Source: Bdellovibrionales bacterium | GTDB taxonomy: Bacteria; Bdellovibrionota; Bdellovibrionia; Bdellovibrionales; UBA1609 | DNA: 15,336 nt | Direction: 5' to 3' | Assembly (NCBI GenBank): GCA_028279085.1 | Contig: JANQSX010000085.1 | Coordinates: 1-15,336, forward strand | Shown here: in pieces, positions 1-8,513 of the stretch | Numbering within the stretch: the stretch's first letter is position 1 | Layout of the letters: each line of letters opens with the position of its first letter | Position numbers and translations under genes: made by a program | Notes under the pieces: generated by a model | What the model was told of the DNA's origin: nothing | What the model saw: only the letters and a program-made list of their open reading frames with translations | The model's database searches: none

Positions 1-1
1 C

Positions 2-583
2 AGTGGCAATGTTTTACGAGCCGGTGCGCTTCCGGCTCGCTTGGTGAAAATGGAAGAGCGTACAGTAGGGCCTACCTTGGGAAGAGACTCTATTGAAAAA
101 GGAAAGAAAGCGGGAATACTTGCCGGAATCTTAGTCATTGTTTTTATGCTGCTTTATTATCGCGTATTGGGTGTAGTGGCTAATGTAGCTTTATGTATGA
201 ATATGCTGTGTTTATTATCTCTTCTGACTTCTTTAGGAGCCACTCTGACCTTGCCTGGTGTAGCCGGTATTATTTTAACTATTGGTATGGCAGTGGATGC
301 CAATGTAATTATTTATGAGCGATTAAAAGAGGAATTAAGAAAAGGTTCTTCCCTGGCCTTAGCGGTTAAAGATGGTTATCGGTATGCGCTGTCGGCGATT
401 TTGGATGCTAACATCACTACAGCCATTGTATGTGCTGTTCTCATGTCTTTTGGAACCGGCCCTATCAGGGGGTTTGCCGTCACTCTTTTTTGCGGCATTA
501 TCACTTCTATTTTTACAGCGGTCTTTGTGTCCCGTACTGTTCTGGATACTTTAATTCGTAAGTTTCAACTGAAAAGGTTATAA
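2..583 (+). CDS. secD: Protein translocase subunit SecD, C-terminal part (5' end outside window)
   Basis: SecD works with SecF in the inner membrane as a proton-driven accessory of SecYEG, pulling exported proteins out on the periplasmic side. Only the last 193 residues are present; the frame is already open at base 2. It begins with the conserved LRAGALPA stretch followed by EERTVGPTLG, then the membrane domain: a first hydrophobic helix (GILAGILVIVFMLLYY), the signature GVAGIILTIGMAVDANVIIYE, the LDANITT segment and FGTGPIRGFAVTL, all hallmarks of the SecD C-terminal RND-like membrane domain. The stop codon TAA (581-583) is part of the probable Shine-Dalgarno TAAGGT of secF, which starts 9 bases later, so the two are almost certainly co-transcribed and translationally close. 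An apparent TTG start at 41 is internal to the gene and is not a true start. Identification is secure; the SecD periplasmic domains cannot be judged. Confidence 0.96.
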   Translation, partial: SGNVLRAGALPARLVKMEERTVGPTLGRDSIEKGKKAGILAGILVIVFMLLYYRVLGVVANVALCMNMLCLLSLLTSLGATLTLPGVAGIILTIGMAVDANVIIYERLKEELRKGSSLALAVKDGYRYALSAILDANITTAIVCAVLMSFGTGPIRGFAVTLFCGIITSIFTAVFVSRTVLDTLIRKFQLKRL

Positions 584-592
584 GGTAAAAAA

Positions 593-1507
593 ATGAAACA
601 ACCTAGATTTGATTTTTTATCCCCTTCCCCTTTTATTACCACTGGTTCTTTAGCGCTTTCTTTATTGGCTTTAGTGTGGATTGTTACAAATGGCTTGAAT
701 TACGGTATAGATTTTGCCGGTGGGAATGAAGTTCAAGTTCGTTTTACCTCTCCTCCTAAAGTGGAAGAACTTAGAAAGTACGTTTCCGGTAAAGGTTTTT
801 CCAAGCCTTCTGTGCAAACCTTTGGTGATGAAGAGAATGAATTTCTTATTTTCATAGAAAATGTTGATTCGGAAGAGGAAGAGGGAAAAAATACAGCAGC
901 TATAGAAGGATTAATTAAATCTTTTAAAAACGATTTTTCAGAACAGGGAGTGGAGATACGAAAGGTGGACTCCGTGGGTCCGCAAATTGGATCGGAGCTA
1001 AGAAAAAAAGGAATCCTGGCTATTTTTTATAGCTTGATAATGATCCTCATTTATTTGGCTATTCGCTTTGATTATAAATATGCTCCGGCAGCCGTTGTGT
1101 GCCTTTTTCATGATGCCGTTTTAACATTGTGGATATTTGCTCTTTTTAATTTAGTGGTGAGTGTGCAAACTCTGGCGGCTTTGTTGGCTATCATCGGGTA
1201 TTCGTTAAATGATACTATTGTAACCTTTGATCGCATTAGAGAAAATGGGGAATATTTTGGAAAGAAAGAATCTTTTTTCAAACTTTGCAATCGCTCTATT
1301 AATGATGTGCTTTCCCGTACTCTTTTAACTTCTATTACTACCATGGTGGCAGTGGGAGTGATGTGGTTTTACACAGATGGAGTGATTAAAGATTTTGCTT
1401 TTACCTTGGGAGTAGGGGTTGTTATCGGAACTTATTCTTCTATTTATGTAGCCACTCCTTTAGTGATTTTTATCGATCGTTTTCAGAAAAAACGAAAAGC
1501 TGTGTAG
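593..1507 (+). CDS. secF: Protein translocase subunit SecF
   Basis: SecF is the partner of SecD in the SecDF export-assisting complex of the cytoplasmic membrane. The 304-residue product has the normal length for a free-standing SecF. TM1 lies at about residues 12-32 and is followed by the family signature LNYGIDFAGG (35-44). A periplasmic domain runs to about 138, ending with VGPQIGSELRKKG. Five further helices follow (about 141-157, 164-185, 190-210, 243-262, 268-294). The IGYSLNDTIVTFDRIREN motif (201-218) carries the conserved Asp in the membrane domain. A basic tail (KKRKAV) ends the protein. The ATG is preceded by TAAGGT at good spacing, overlapping the secD stop. Only 26 bases separate its stop from the convergent stop of the helicase gene on the other strand. 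The T- and A-rich 1508-1545 stretch has at best a weak AT-only inverted repeat that could end transcription both ways. Confidence 0.97.
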   Translation: MKQPRFDFLSPSPFITTGSLALSLLALVWIVTNGLNYGIDFAGGNEVQVRFTSPPKVEELRKYVSGKGFSKPSVQTFGDEENEFLIFIENVDSEEEEGKNTAAIEGLIKSFKNDFSEQGVEIRKVDSVGPQIGSELRKKGILAIFYSLIMILIYLAIRFDYKYAPAAVVCLFHDAVLTLWIFALFNLVVSVQTLAALLAIIGYSLNDTIVTFDRIRENGEYFGKKESFFKLCNRSINDVLSRTLLTSITTMVAVGVMWFYTDGVIKDFAFTLGVGVVIGTYSSIYVATPLVIFIDRFQKKRKAV

Positions 1508-1533
1508 TTTTTTTATTTGTTAATCTTTTATTT

Positions 1534-4500
1534 CTAAAATAAGGGAGAAGAAGTTCTCGTTTTCTGTAATTTTCTCATATGTGCTTTTTTCTTCGTACCT
1601 GTATTTTTTTCTTTATTAGCTTTTTCCAGCACATACTGCCACCCTCCATTTGGTGCCCATTCTGTATAAGCAGGGCTGAGATGTTTTGGAATATGTTGTA
1701 GATCTGGGTCGATTTCTCTTTGTGTTTTCCATTCGGAGTCAGAAAAGATATTTTTACTGATAAGAATCTCTATCAATCCTTCATAAGTGGGTTTATCTTT
1801 ATAAGAGGGGCTGCTGATACCGGTTAATCCAGCTTTTTTCTGAACATACTGCCACCCTCCATTTAGTGTCCATTTTGTATAAACAGGGCTGAGATGTTTT
1901 GGTATGTGTTGTAGAGCTGGGTCGATTTCTCTTTGTATTTTCCATTCAGAATCAAAAAAGATATTTTTACTAATAAGAATCTCTATCAGTTCCTCATAAG
2001 TAGGTTTATCTTTATAGACAGCTCTACCCGTCTGAATGACTCCCGCTTTTTTCTTTACATATTTCCATCCTCCATTTTCGTTCCATTCTTTATAATTCTG
2101 ACTTAGAACTTTTGGGATATGTTGTAGTTCGGGGTCGGTTTCTCTTTGTATTTTCCATTCCGTTCCTGAAAAGATGTTTTTACTAATAAGAATCTCTATC
2201 AATCTTTTATAAGAGGGCTTGTCGAGCCCGTTTACCCCAGCTTTTTTCCTTACAAACTCCCACCCTCTGTTTAGGTTCCATTCTTTATAGTCTTGGCTTA
2301 GACGTTTTGGGATATGTTGTAGTTCGGGGTCGGTTTCTCTTTGTATTTTCCATTCCGTTCCTGAAAAAATGTTTTTGCTAATTAAAATTTCTATTAATTC
2401 TTTATAGGAAGGTTTATCTTTATAAGAGGATCTGCCGATTCCGGTTACTCCCGCTTTTTTCCTTACATATTCCCATCCTCTATTTAAATTCCATTTTTCA
2501 TAAGCTTCGTATAGATTTTTCGGGATATATTGTAATTCGGGGTCGGTTTCTCTTTGTTCTTTCCATTTAGTTCCTGAGAAGATCTTTTTACTGATAAGAA
2601 TTTCTATCAACTCTTCATAAGAGGGTTTGCCTCTGTGAGCTCTTCCTACCCCAACTACTCCCGCTTTTTTCCTTACATACTGCCACCCTCCATTTTTGTT
2701 CCATTCTTTATAATTCTGACTTAGAACTTTTGGTATATGTTGTAATTCGGGATCAGTTTTCCTTTGTTTTTTCCACTTAGGAATAGAAAATATGTTTTTA
2801 CTGATAAGGATCTCTACCAACTCCTCATAAGTAGGTCTATCTTTATAAGAGGGTCTGCCGATTCCAGTTACTCCCGCTTTTTTCCTTACAAACTCCCACC
2901 CTCCATCTAAGTTCCATTCTTTATAAGCTCCGTATAGATATTTCGGAATATGTTGTAGTTCAGGGTCGGTTTCTCGTTGTTCTCTCCAATTAGTTCCTGA
3001 GAAGATCTTTTTACTGATAAGAATCTCTATCAGTCCCTCATAAGTGGGCTTATTTTTATAGACTTTTTCTACACCAACTACTCCTGCTTTTTTCCTTACA
3101 TACTGCCACCCTCCGTTTGGAGTCCATTCTTTATAGGCTTGGCTTAGACGTTTTGGAATATGTTGTAGTTCGAGGTCGGTTTCTCTTTGTATTTTCCATT
3201 CAGAATGTAAGAGTATACTCTTACTGATAAGAATTTCTATCAATTCTTCGTAAGAGGGCTTTTCTCTTTTTTGATTACTCCAAAAAGCTCTAATAGACAG
3301 TCTTGACTCGTCTCTTAACTGTTTTAACTCCTCCCTTGTTAAAGGAACTATTTCAGAGTTTCTTAAATGGGAGTCTCCGCTTGCTCTATTATATTTTATT
3401 CCACCATGAAAGTTTAATACATTCACTGTGTCCAATAAGTGTAGTAAATCTGCTGCCATCGCTTCATTTCTGTAGTCGGCTAAGAGTAGTATATCTGCTC
3501 TCATTTTTCCTGGGTGGAGACGTAATACTCTTCCTATTCTATGCACCATTTGTTTTACTGGAACATTTACATTTAAATCAATATAAGCTGATAAATGAGG
3601 TAAGTTTACTCCTTCATCTAAAGCTCTCACTGCTACAATATAATGAGACTCTATCTTCTCTGAATGATTTAAAACTTTTTGTTTTTGTTCTTTAGTCATA
3701 TCTGAGTGATAAGCTTCAAATGTAACTCCCTCTATAGCTTCGTTTAAAAAATCCGTTAAACGATTAGCTTCCGCAATAGTGGCTGTCACTATAAAGCCTT
3801 TCTTGTTTGATTGAATGATAGGGTAGAGTATTCCTACAAGCGTGTTATAATGGTGGGGGTTTAAGACACGAAGATGGTTTATTGGTTGAATAAACAAAGG
3901 ATACTCTTTTGTTATATTAAAACCGTTTTCGCTTATAACATACAAATTATCAAAGGGAGTAATTTCTCCTTTTTCAATACTTATAGCTAATTGTTCTATT
4001 ACTTTTTCAGCAGGGTGGGAGGCAAATAAATTACCTTTTTCTATGGTATTTAAATAAGACCAATGTTCTCTTTCAAAAAATTCTCTTAAATTGATTTCAT
4101 GATGTACAGGAGTGGCCGTGGTTCCATAGAGAAAAGCCTCACTTTGTTCTTTTAGTACTAAAAGAGCTTCTTTTGTGTGAAAAGCACCCAAGTGATGAGC
4201 CTCATCTATATAAATACCATCTATGTTTTCAATCAACCGGTTATAAGTTTTTAGGTTTTTACCTTGGAAAAAATCCAACTGTTGTTTTAAAGATTGACTA
4301 GTAATAACAAACACAGTGGCTTGGCTTCTTCCTATAGATCTTTCTATCTCCACATCAAAATCTTTGTTTGATTTTTCATTCCAGTTGATGATAGTAACAT
4401 CTGTTCCTTTAAGTTCTTGTTGAACAGCTTCAAACAATTGATCGACTAAGTGAATTTGATGAGCAGTGACAAAAGAAATTTTTTTCTTTCTATAATTTTG

Positions 4501-5052
4501 AAGTTTTTCTTTTAAGGCTCTAGCTAGCACGAGAGTTTTACCAGCACTGGTTGGGGCAATATGGAGAAAACTTTTTACACTTTCGTTAAGAGCTTGTTTA
4601 ACGGCTATAAAGGCCGTGTTTTGAGCTTCTGTATATTGAATAATTTTTGAGGGACCTGTATAGGGGTGTATTTCATGTCCGATAAGCCAGCTTTTTAGAT
4701 AGTTATCTGAAGAGCTGTCTTTTAGCCAAGTTGTTGAGGGGATTTTCAGTATTTTAGAAGTAGGGGAGAGGACAATTTTAGGCTTTGTTAGAGAGGAATC
4801 TTTTTTAATTTGAAATCGCAGCCCTGTTTGAGAGTAAAAAGAGAGGCAGTGAGGCCCACAAGGTTCAATGTTTAAATTTTTTATTTCTTCTATTTTATTT
4901 TGAGCGATAAGCAGTAGACGATCTTTAAGTTGTTCTGGTTTTATATCTGGTTGAAAAGCCTTGCTACAGGCAAAAGTAGTTATGGGAAACAAAAAAGCTT
5001 TTGAGATAAGAAAAAATAAAAGACTTAAAACCCAAAAAGAATATTTTGTCAT
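1534..5052 (-). CDS. Paralog A: predicted exported superfamily 2 (DEAH) helicase with 8 C-terminal repeats
   Basis: This encodes about 1172 residues. The start is taken at ATG 5052 (MTKYSFWVLSLL); a GTG three codons upstream at 5061 is possible. Residues 1-28 look like a Sec signal peptide: a short basic start, a long hydrophobic run with one Lys, then TTFA-CSKAF with Cys29 at the cut site. Residues 30-130 are unassigned and contain CGPHC (65-69), absent from the paralogs. The helicase core follows: TEAQ upstream of Walker A APTSAGKT (166-173), VTAHQ, DEAH (283-286), TTATP (311-315), GFIVTAT, ALDEGVNLP (477-485) and QMVHRIGRVLR (501-511). All catalytic motifs are intact, so ATPase activity is likely. 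From residue 598, eight repeats of about 69 residues fill the C-terminal half, ending in a Lys-rich tail. By family, such cores move along or open nucleic acids. Export and repeat function are inferred. Substrate is unknown. A conserved leader with a TATAAT box lies upstream. Confidence 0.85.
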   Translation of the reverse strand: MTKYSFWVLSLLFFLISKAFLFPITTFACSKAFQPDIKPEQLKDRLLLIAQNKIEEIKNLNIEPCGPHCLSFYSQTGLRFQIKKDSSLTKPKIVLSPTSKILKIPSTTWLKDSSSDNYLKSWLIGHEIHPYTGPSKIIQYTEAQNTAFIAVKQALNESVKSFLHIAPTSAGKTLVLARALKEKLQNYRKKKISFVTAHQIHLVDQLFEAVQQELKGTDVTIINWNEKSNKDFDVEIERSIGRSQATVFVITSQSLKQQLDFFQGKNLKTYNRLIENIDGIYIDEAHHLGAFHTKEALLVLKEQSEAFLYGTTATPVHHEINLREFFEREHWSYLNTIEKGNLFASHPAEKVIEQLAISIEKGEITPFDNLYVISENGFNITKEYPLFIQPINHLRVLNPHHYNTLVGILYPIIQSNKKGFIVTATIAEANRLTDFLNEAIEGVTFEAYHSDMTKEQKQKVLNHSEKIESHYIVAVRALDEGVNLPHLSAYIDLNVNVPVKQMVHRIGRVLRLHPGKMRADILLLADYRNEAMAADLLHLLDTVNVLNFHGGIKYNRASGDSHLRNSEIVPLTREELKQLRDESRLSIRAFWSNQKREKPSYEELIEILISKSILLHSEWKIQRETDLELQHIPKRLSQAYKEWTPNGGWQYVRKKAGVVGVEKVYKNKPTYEGLIEILISKKIFSGTNWREQRETDPELQHIPKYLYGAYKEWNLDGGWEFVRKKAGVTGIGRPSYKDRPTYEELVEILISKNIFSIPKWKKQRKTDPELQHIPKVLSQNYKEWNKNGGWQYVRKKAGVVGVGRAHRGKPSYEELIEILISKKIFSGTKWKEQRETDPELQYIPKNLYEAYEKWNLNRGWEYVRKKAGVTGIGRSSYKDKPSYKELIEILISKNIFSGTEWKIQRETDPELQHIPKRLSQDYKEWNLNRGWEFVRKKAGVNGLDKPSYKRLIEILISKNIFSGTEWKIQRETDPELQHIPKVLSQNYKEWNENGGWKYVKKKAGVIQTGRAVYKDKPTYEELIEILISKNIFFDSEWKIQREIDPALQHIPKHLSPVYTKWTLNGGWQYVQKKAGLTGISSPSYKDKPTYEGLIEILISKNIFSDSEWKTQREIDPDLQHIPKHLSPAYTEWAPNGGWQYVLEKANKEKNTGTKKKAHMRKLQKTRTSSPLF
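1615..3261 (-). repeat. Coding array of 8 tandem repeats in paralog A
   Basis: Eight in-frame units of about 195-213 bases encode the C-terminal half of paralog A. Numbering one unit from its first Lys: K/R-P at 1-2, (S/T)YEEL at 3-7, IEILISK at 8-14, Trp at 22, QRETDPELQHIPK at 25-37, Leu 39, Tyr 43, Trp 46, GGW at 50-52, YV at 54-55, then a KKAG end. A variable linker of 2-14 residues (for example VTGIGRPSYKD) joins units; the linker after unit 5 is short. Positions 18-21, 38, 40-42, 47-49 and 53 vary. The last unit ends in ANKEK, like the last unit of paralog B. The pattern IPK.L..xYKEW..GW resembles the phage-integrase repeat unit family; this is a by-eye match. Confidence 0.9.
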
Positions 5053-5080
5053 TCCAACCACTTTCGTTAAAACTTGTATG

Positions 5081-5273
5081 GCGGATTTTATTCCTAATGA
5101 GGTTATATCTCAACAAATGGAGGTTTGAAAGAAAAGTTTTACATGTTTACTTATTATATCCGAGTAAAAATTACACATATATAATAACAGTTAAGAAGCT
5201 GTATGGCTTATAAGATATTTTGAGCTTTTTATAAAGACAGATTCCTATAGCGACACAACACTTCTTTGTAAGG
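5081..5273 (-). repeat. Upstream leader of paralog A, homologous to the leader upstream of paralog C
   Basis: By eye this stretch aligns along most of its length with 13409-13592. Shared blocks include TTTACAT, TTATTATAT, AAAAATTACACAT, AACAGTTAA, TTTTATAAAG and CTTTGTAAG(C/G)CTT, with scattered substitutions and small indels between. Both copies lie directly upstream of a paralogous helicase gene on the - strand. It most likely carries the ancestral promoter and 5' untranslated region that was duplicated with the gene. The remaining intergenic bases (5274-5382) are AT-rich and I see no gene, RNA or strong terminator in them. Confidence 0.7.
5153..5158 (-). promoter_or_regulatory. Putative -10 box for paralog A
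   Basis: Read on the - strand this is TATAAT inside GGATATAATAAG, about 100 bases upstream of the chosen start codon. The same hexamer is conserved at the matching place upstream of paralog C (13481-13486), and the block TGTGTAATTTTT just upstream is also conserved. No good -35 hexamer sits at 17 bases, so either an activator or a relaxed promoter would be needed. This is an inference from conservation and the perfect hexamer. Confidence 0.4.
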
Positions 5274-5382
5274 CTTTATCTGAATATTCTTTCCAATTTT
5301 TCTTCTTTTTCAACATGTTTATGTAAGATTAGTACTTTTTATTTGGGGAACAGATAGCTTTCCATTAAGAAAAGAGGTAATT

Positions 5383-8283
5383 TTAATTTTCTGTAGTTTC
5401 GTTGTCTGCACTTTTTTCTTTGTTAGCTTGCTCGCGGACATATCTCCATCCTCCGTTTGGAGCCCATTCTTTGTAAGCTGCAGTTAGATGTTTTGGAATA
5501 TGTTGTAGTTCAGGGTCGGTTTCTCGTTGTTGTTCCCATTTAGAGTGGGAGAATATATTTTTACTGACAAGAGTTTCTATTAGCCCTTCAAAAGTAGGTT
5601 TATCTTTGCCAGCTTTTTGACGAACGTACTTCCATCCACCGTTTTGGCCCCATTCTTTATAAGATTTTAATTGTTTTGGGATATGTTTAAGTTCCGGGTC
5701 GTTTTCTCTTTGTATTTTCCATTTCGTTCCTGAGAAGATTTTTTTCTGAATCAGAATTTCTATCAGTTCCTCAAAAGTGGGTTTGTCTGTATAAATAAGT
5801 CTATAATCTCTACCCGTGTAATCTCTACCCGTATAATCTCTACTCGTATAATCTCTACCCGTATAATCTCTACCTGCTTTTTCATTTACATACTTCCATC
5901 CTCCCTTAGGAGTCCACTCTTTGTAAGCAGCATTTAGATTTTTTGGAATATGTTTAAGTTCCGGGTCGTGTTCTCTTTGTGTTTTCCATTCAGGGTGGGA
6001 GAAGATTTTTTTCTGAATCAGAATTTCTATCAGTTCCTCAAAAGTGGGTCTATCTTTATAAGTAGGTATTCCTACCCCAGTTACCCCGGCTTTTTTCCGT
6101 ACATATTCCCATCCACTGTTTTCATTCCATTCTTTATAGCTTTCAGATAATATTTTCGGAATATGTTGCAGTTCCGGGTCATTTGCTCTTTGTTTTTTCC
6201 AATGAGGCCCGGAGAAGATGCTTTTCTGAATAAGAATTTCTATCAATTCCTCAAAGGTGGGTCTATCTTTATAGGTGGATCTACCTACCCCAGTTATCCC
6301 GGCTTTTTTCCGTACATACTCCCATCCACTGTTTTCATTCCATTCTTTATAAGCTGCAGTTAGAATTTTTGGAATATGTTGCAGTTCCGGGTCGTATTCT
6401 CTTTGTGTTTCCCATTCAGGGTGGGAGAAGATTTTTTTTTGAATCAGAATTTCTATCAGTTCCTCAAAAGTGGGTTTGTCTTTATTTTTGTTATCCCAAA
6501 AGCTTCTAGCTGATTCTCTGAGCCTCTCTCCTAACTGTTGCAGTTCCTCTCTCGTTAAAGGCATTACTTCCGGCTCTCTTAACCTTGTATCCCCACTTCT
6601 GTCTCTATATCGTATCCCTCCATGAAAATGGGACTTGTTTACTATATCCAATAATTGTAATAAATCCTCCGCCATTTCTTCATTTCTATAATCGGCTAAA
6701 AATAATATATCCGCTCCCGTTTTACCTGGATGAAGACGTAATACCCTTCCTATTCTATGTACCATCTGCTTTACTGATACATTGACATTTAAATCAATAT
6801 AAGCTGAAAGGTGAGGTAAGTTCACCCCTTCATCCAAAGCTCTCACTGCTACGATGTAATGAGATTCCATTTGTTCTGAATTTCTTTCAACTTCTTGCCT
6901 TTGCTCCCTTGTCATCTCTGAATGATAAGCTTCAAATGTGATTCCCTCTATAGCTTCATTTAAAAACTCTGTTAAACGTTTAGCCTCCGCTATGGTGGCT
7001 GTTACTATAAAACCTTTCTTGTTGGACTGAAAGATAGAATGTAATATCCCGGCTAGTGTATTGTAGTGATAAGGGTTTAAAACACGCAGGTAATTGACCG
7101 GCTGAATAAATAAGGGATTTTCTTTTGTAACATTAAAACCTTTTTTACCCTTCCTGCTTTCTCCTATAATATACAAGGCATCAAAGGGAGTAATTTCTCC
7201 TCTTTCAATAGCTATAGATAATTGCTCCATTACTTTTTCAGCAGGATGAGAGGCAAATAGATTTTCTTTATTACTTAAGTAAGACCAGTGTTCTCTTTCA
7301 AAAAATTCTCTTAAATTTACTTCATGATGAACAGGGGTGGCTGTGGTTCCATAGAGAAAGGCTCCACTTTTTTCTTGTAAAGTTAATAAAGAAGATTTTG
7401 TTTGAAAAGCCCCTAAGTGATGAGCTTCATCTATATAGATTCCATCTGTGTTTCTTACTAAACGATTATAGTCTTGTGTTTTTTCATGTTGTAAAAAACT
7501 CAGTTGACTCTTTAAGGACTGAGTGGTTATCACAAACACAGTGGACCCTGTTCTACCTAATGATCTTTCTATCTCCACATAAAAATCCTTATTGAGTCTG
7601 TTATTCCAGTTGATAACAGTTACATCTATTTCTTTGAGTTCGGCCTGAGCAGCTTCAAAGAGTTGATCCACTAAGCGGATCTGATGGGCGGTTACAAAAG
7701 AGATTTTACCGGTTCTATGGTTTTGCAGTTTTTCTTTTAAGGCTCTGGCCATCACGAGAGTTTTTCCGGAACTAGTGGGGGCAATATGAAGAAAACTTTT
7801 AACTCCTGCTATAAGGGTTTGTTTAAAAGCTGTAAAGGCGGTGCTTTGAGCTTCCGTGTATAAAATGTTTTTAGAGGGGCTGGTGTAGGGTTGAACTTCG
7901 TGTCCGATGAGCCAGCTTTTCAGTAAGCTGTCAGAAGAGCTTTTTTGTAACCAATCATAAGAGGGAATTTTCAGTGTTTTAGCAGAAGGGGAGAGTTCAA
8001 TTTCCGGTTCGGCAAGAGAAGGGTCTTTTTTTATTTGGAATTGGATTTTGGTTCTAGAGTTAAAAGTCAGGGTATAAGGAACGGAAGGATTAATATCCAA
8101 GTTGTCAATAATATCTTTTTTATTAGGAGCAATAAGGGTTAAACGAGCTTTAAGTTGTTCAGGAGTGATTTCCTGAAAAGCCTTGCTACAGGCAAAAGAA
8201 TTTATAGGAAATAACAAAGTTTTTGAGATGAGAAACAGTAAAAGACTTAAAACCCAAAAAGAATGTTTCGTTATTCCGGTCAT
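5383..8283 (-). CDS. Paralog B: predicted exported superfamily 2 (DEAH) helicase with 5 C-terminal repeats
   Basis: About 966 residues if translation starts at ATG 8283 (MTGITKHSFW); the frame stays open up to ATG 8478, which would add 65 residues encoded by palindromic repeats (WIPACAGMTKVAG...). I prefer 8283 because it puts the hydrophobic signal-like segment (about residues 8-31, ending NSFA-CSKAF, Cys32) at the N-terminus, as in paralog A. No convincing Shine-Dalgarno supports either start. The helicase core has Walker A APTSSGKT (168-175), DEAH (285-288), TTATP (313-317), VRALDEGVNLP and QMVHRIGRVLR (506-516), all intact. Five repeats of about 70 residues begin at residue 603; the linker after the third is expanded into five GRDYT-type pentapeptides. 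Cys32 is the only cysteine of the protein from this start. It is the shortest paralog, with the fewest repeats. It lies just downstream of paralog C on the same strand and could be read through from it. Function beyond ATP-dependent nucleic-acid remodelling is not known. Confidence 0.84.
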   Translation of the reverse strand: MTGITKHSFWVLSLLLFLISKTLLFPINSFACSKAFQEITPEQLKARLTLIAPNKKDIIDNLDINPSVPYTLTFNSRTKIQFQIKKDPSLAEPEIELSPSAKTLKIPSYDWLQKSSSDSLLKSWLIGHEVQPYTSPSKNILYTEAQSTAFTAFKQTLIAGVKSFLHIAPTSSGKTLVMARALKEKLQNHRTGKISFVTAHQIRLVDQLFEAAQAELKEIDVTVINWNNRLNKDFYVEIERSLGRTGSTVFVITTQSLKSQLSFLQHEKTQDYNRLVRNTDGIYIDEAHHLGAFQTKSSLLTLQEKSGAFLYGTTATPVHHEVNLREFFEREHWSYLSNKENLFASHPAEKVMEQLSIAIERGEITPFDALYIIGESRKGKKGFNVTKENPLFIQPVNYLRVLNPYHYNTLAGILHSIFQSNKKGFIVTATIAEAKRLTEFLNEAIEGITFEAYHSEMTREQRQEVERNSEQMESHYIVAVRALDEGVNLPHLSAYIDLNVNVSVKQMVHRIGRVLRLHPGKTGADILFLADYRNEEMAEDLLQLLDIVNKSHFHGGIRYRDRSGDTRLREPEVMPLTREELQQLGERLRESARSFWDNKNKDKPTFEELIEILIQKKIFSHPEWETQREYDPELQHIPKILTAAYKEWNENSGWEYVRKKAGITGVGRSTYKDRPTFEELIEILIQKSIFSGPHWKKQRANDPELQHIPKILSESYKEWNENSGWEYVRKKAGVTGVGIPTYKDRPTFEELIEILIQKKIFSHPEWKTQREHDPELKHIPKNLNAAYKEWTPKGGWKYVNEKAGRDYTGRDYTSRDYTGRDYTGRDYRLIYTDKPTFEELIEILIQKKIFSGTKWKIQRENDPELKHIPKQLKSYKEWGQNGGWKYVRQKAGKDKPTFEGLIETLVSKNIFSHSKWEQQRETDPELQHIPKHLTAAYKEWAPNGGWRYVREQANKEKSADNETTEN
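5422..6477 (-). repeat. Coding array of 5 tandem repeats in paralog B
   Basis: Five in-frame units of the same family as in paralogs A and C. Units 1-4 share a signature not seen elsewhere in the window: PTFEELIEILIQK with Phe instead of Tyr at position 4 and Gln at 13. Unit 5 switches to SKNIFSHSKW and ends in ANKEK, so it looks like a fixed terminal unit matching the last unit of paralog A. Unit 4 lacks one residue before the Tyr (LKSYKEW). Variable residues again cluster at 18-21 and 40-42. Confidence 0.9.
5803..5877 (-). repeat. Five 15-bp tandem units inside paralog B (GRDYT-type linker)
   Basis: On the + strand five consecutive units close to ATAATCTCTACCCGT occupy 75 bases, with one to three substitutions between neighbours. 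On the coding strand they add in-frame pentapeptides of the form GRDYT (one is SRDYT) between repeat units 3 and 4. Because 15 is a multiple of three, copy-number change keeps the frame, so the linker length may vary between strains. The inserted residues are charged and hydrophilic, consistent with a flexible spacer. Confidence 0.92.
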
Positions 8284-8474
8284 CTTCAAACTGAAAGCCA
8301 CTTTGGTGGCTTTCAGTCCAGCTACCTTCGTCATTCCGGCTACCTTCGTCATTCCGGTCATCTTCAAACTGAAAGCCACTTTGGTGGCTTTCATTCCGGC
8401 TACCTTCGTCATTCCGGCTACCTTCGTCATTCCGGCGCAGGCCGGAATCCATTTATAATTTAAATATCTAAAAA
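8271..8474 (-). repeat. Palindromic/tandem repeat cluster at the 5' end of paralog B
   Basis: The cluster contains two copies of a hairpin element (8291-8316, a perfect 11-bp stem CTGAAAGCCAC with loop TTTG; and 8369-8393, a 10-bp stem). It has four 18-bp units GCTACCTTCGTCATTCCG (8321-8338, 8339-8356, 8399-8416, 8417-8434). A REP-like hairpin ATTCCGGC-loop-GCCGGAAT lies at 8429-8448. A 23-bp AT-rich block (8452-8474) is shared exactly with the region upstream of paralog C. Unit sizes are multiples of three, so an open frame (GMTKVA..., KATKVAFSLK...) runs through it into the helicase gene. It may be a transcribed leader rather than true coding sequence. Confidence 0.85.
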
Positions 8475-8513
8475 TCATAGGCTATAACTTTCGATACAGT
8501 AATGAACACTTTG

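Noticed and set aside
41..583. secD starting at TTG 41
   Set aside because: Codons before it (LRAGALPA) are conserved SecD sequence in the same frame, so the gene starts outside the window.
1508..1545. Bidirectional intrinsic terminator between secF and paralog A
   Set aside because: There is a T-run and a loose AT-only inverted repeat (CTTTTATTT/AAAATAAG) with a bulge, but no GC-containing stem; too weak to list as a feature.
5274..5382. Possible small RNA or terminator downstream of paralog B
   Set aside because: AT-rich sequence with only a short imperfect stem (CTTTTC/GGAAAG) and no T-run after it; no support.
8183..8463. Overlapping open frames on both strands through the palindromic cluster (for example a + strand frame ending FVIPAQAGIHL)
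   Set aside because: These are readings of the palindromic repeats themselves; repeats of this type stay open in several frames. No start signal or family similarity supports them.
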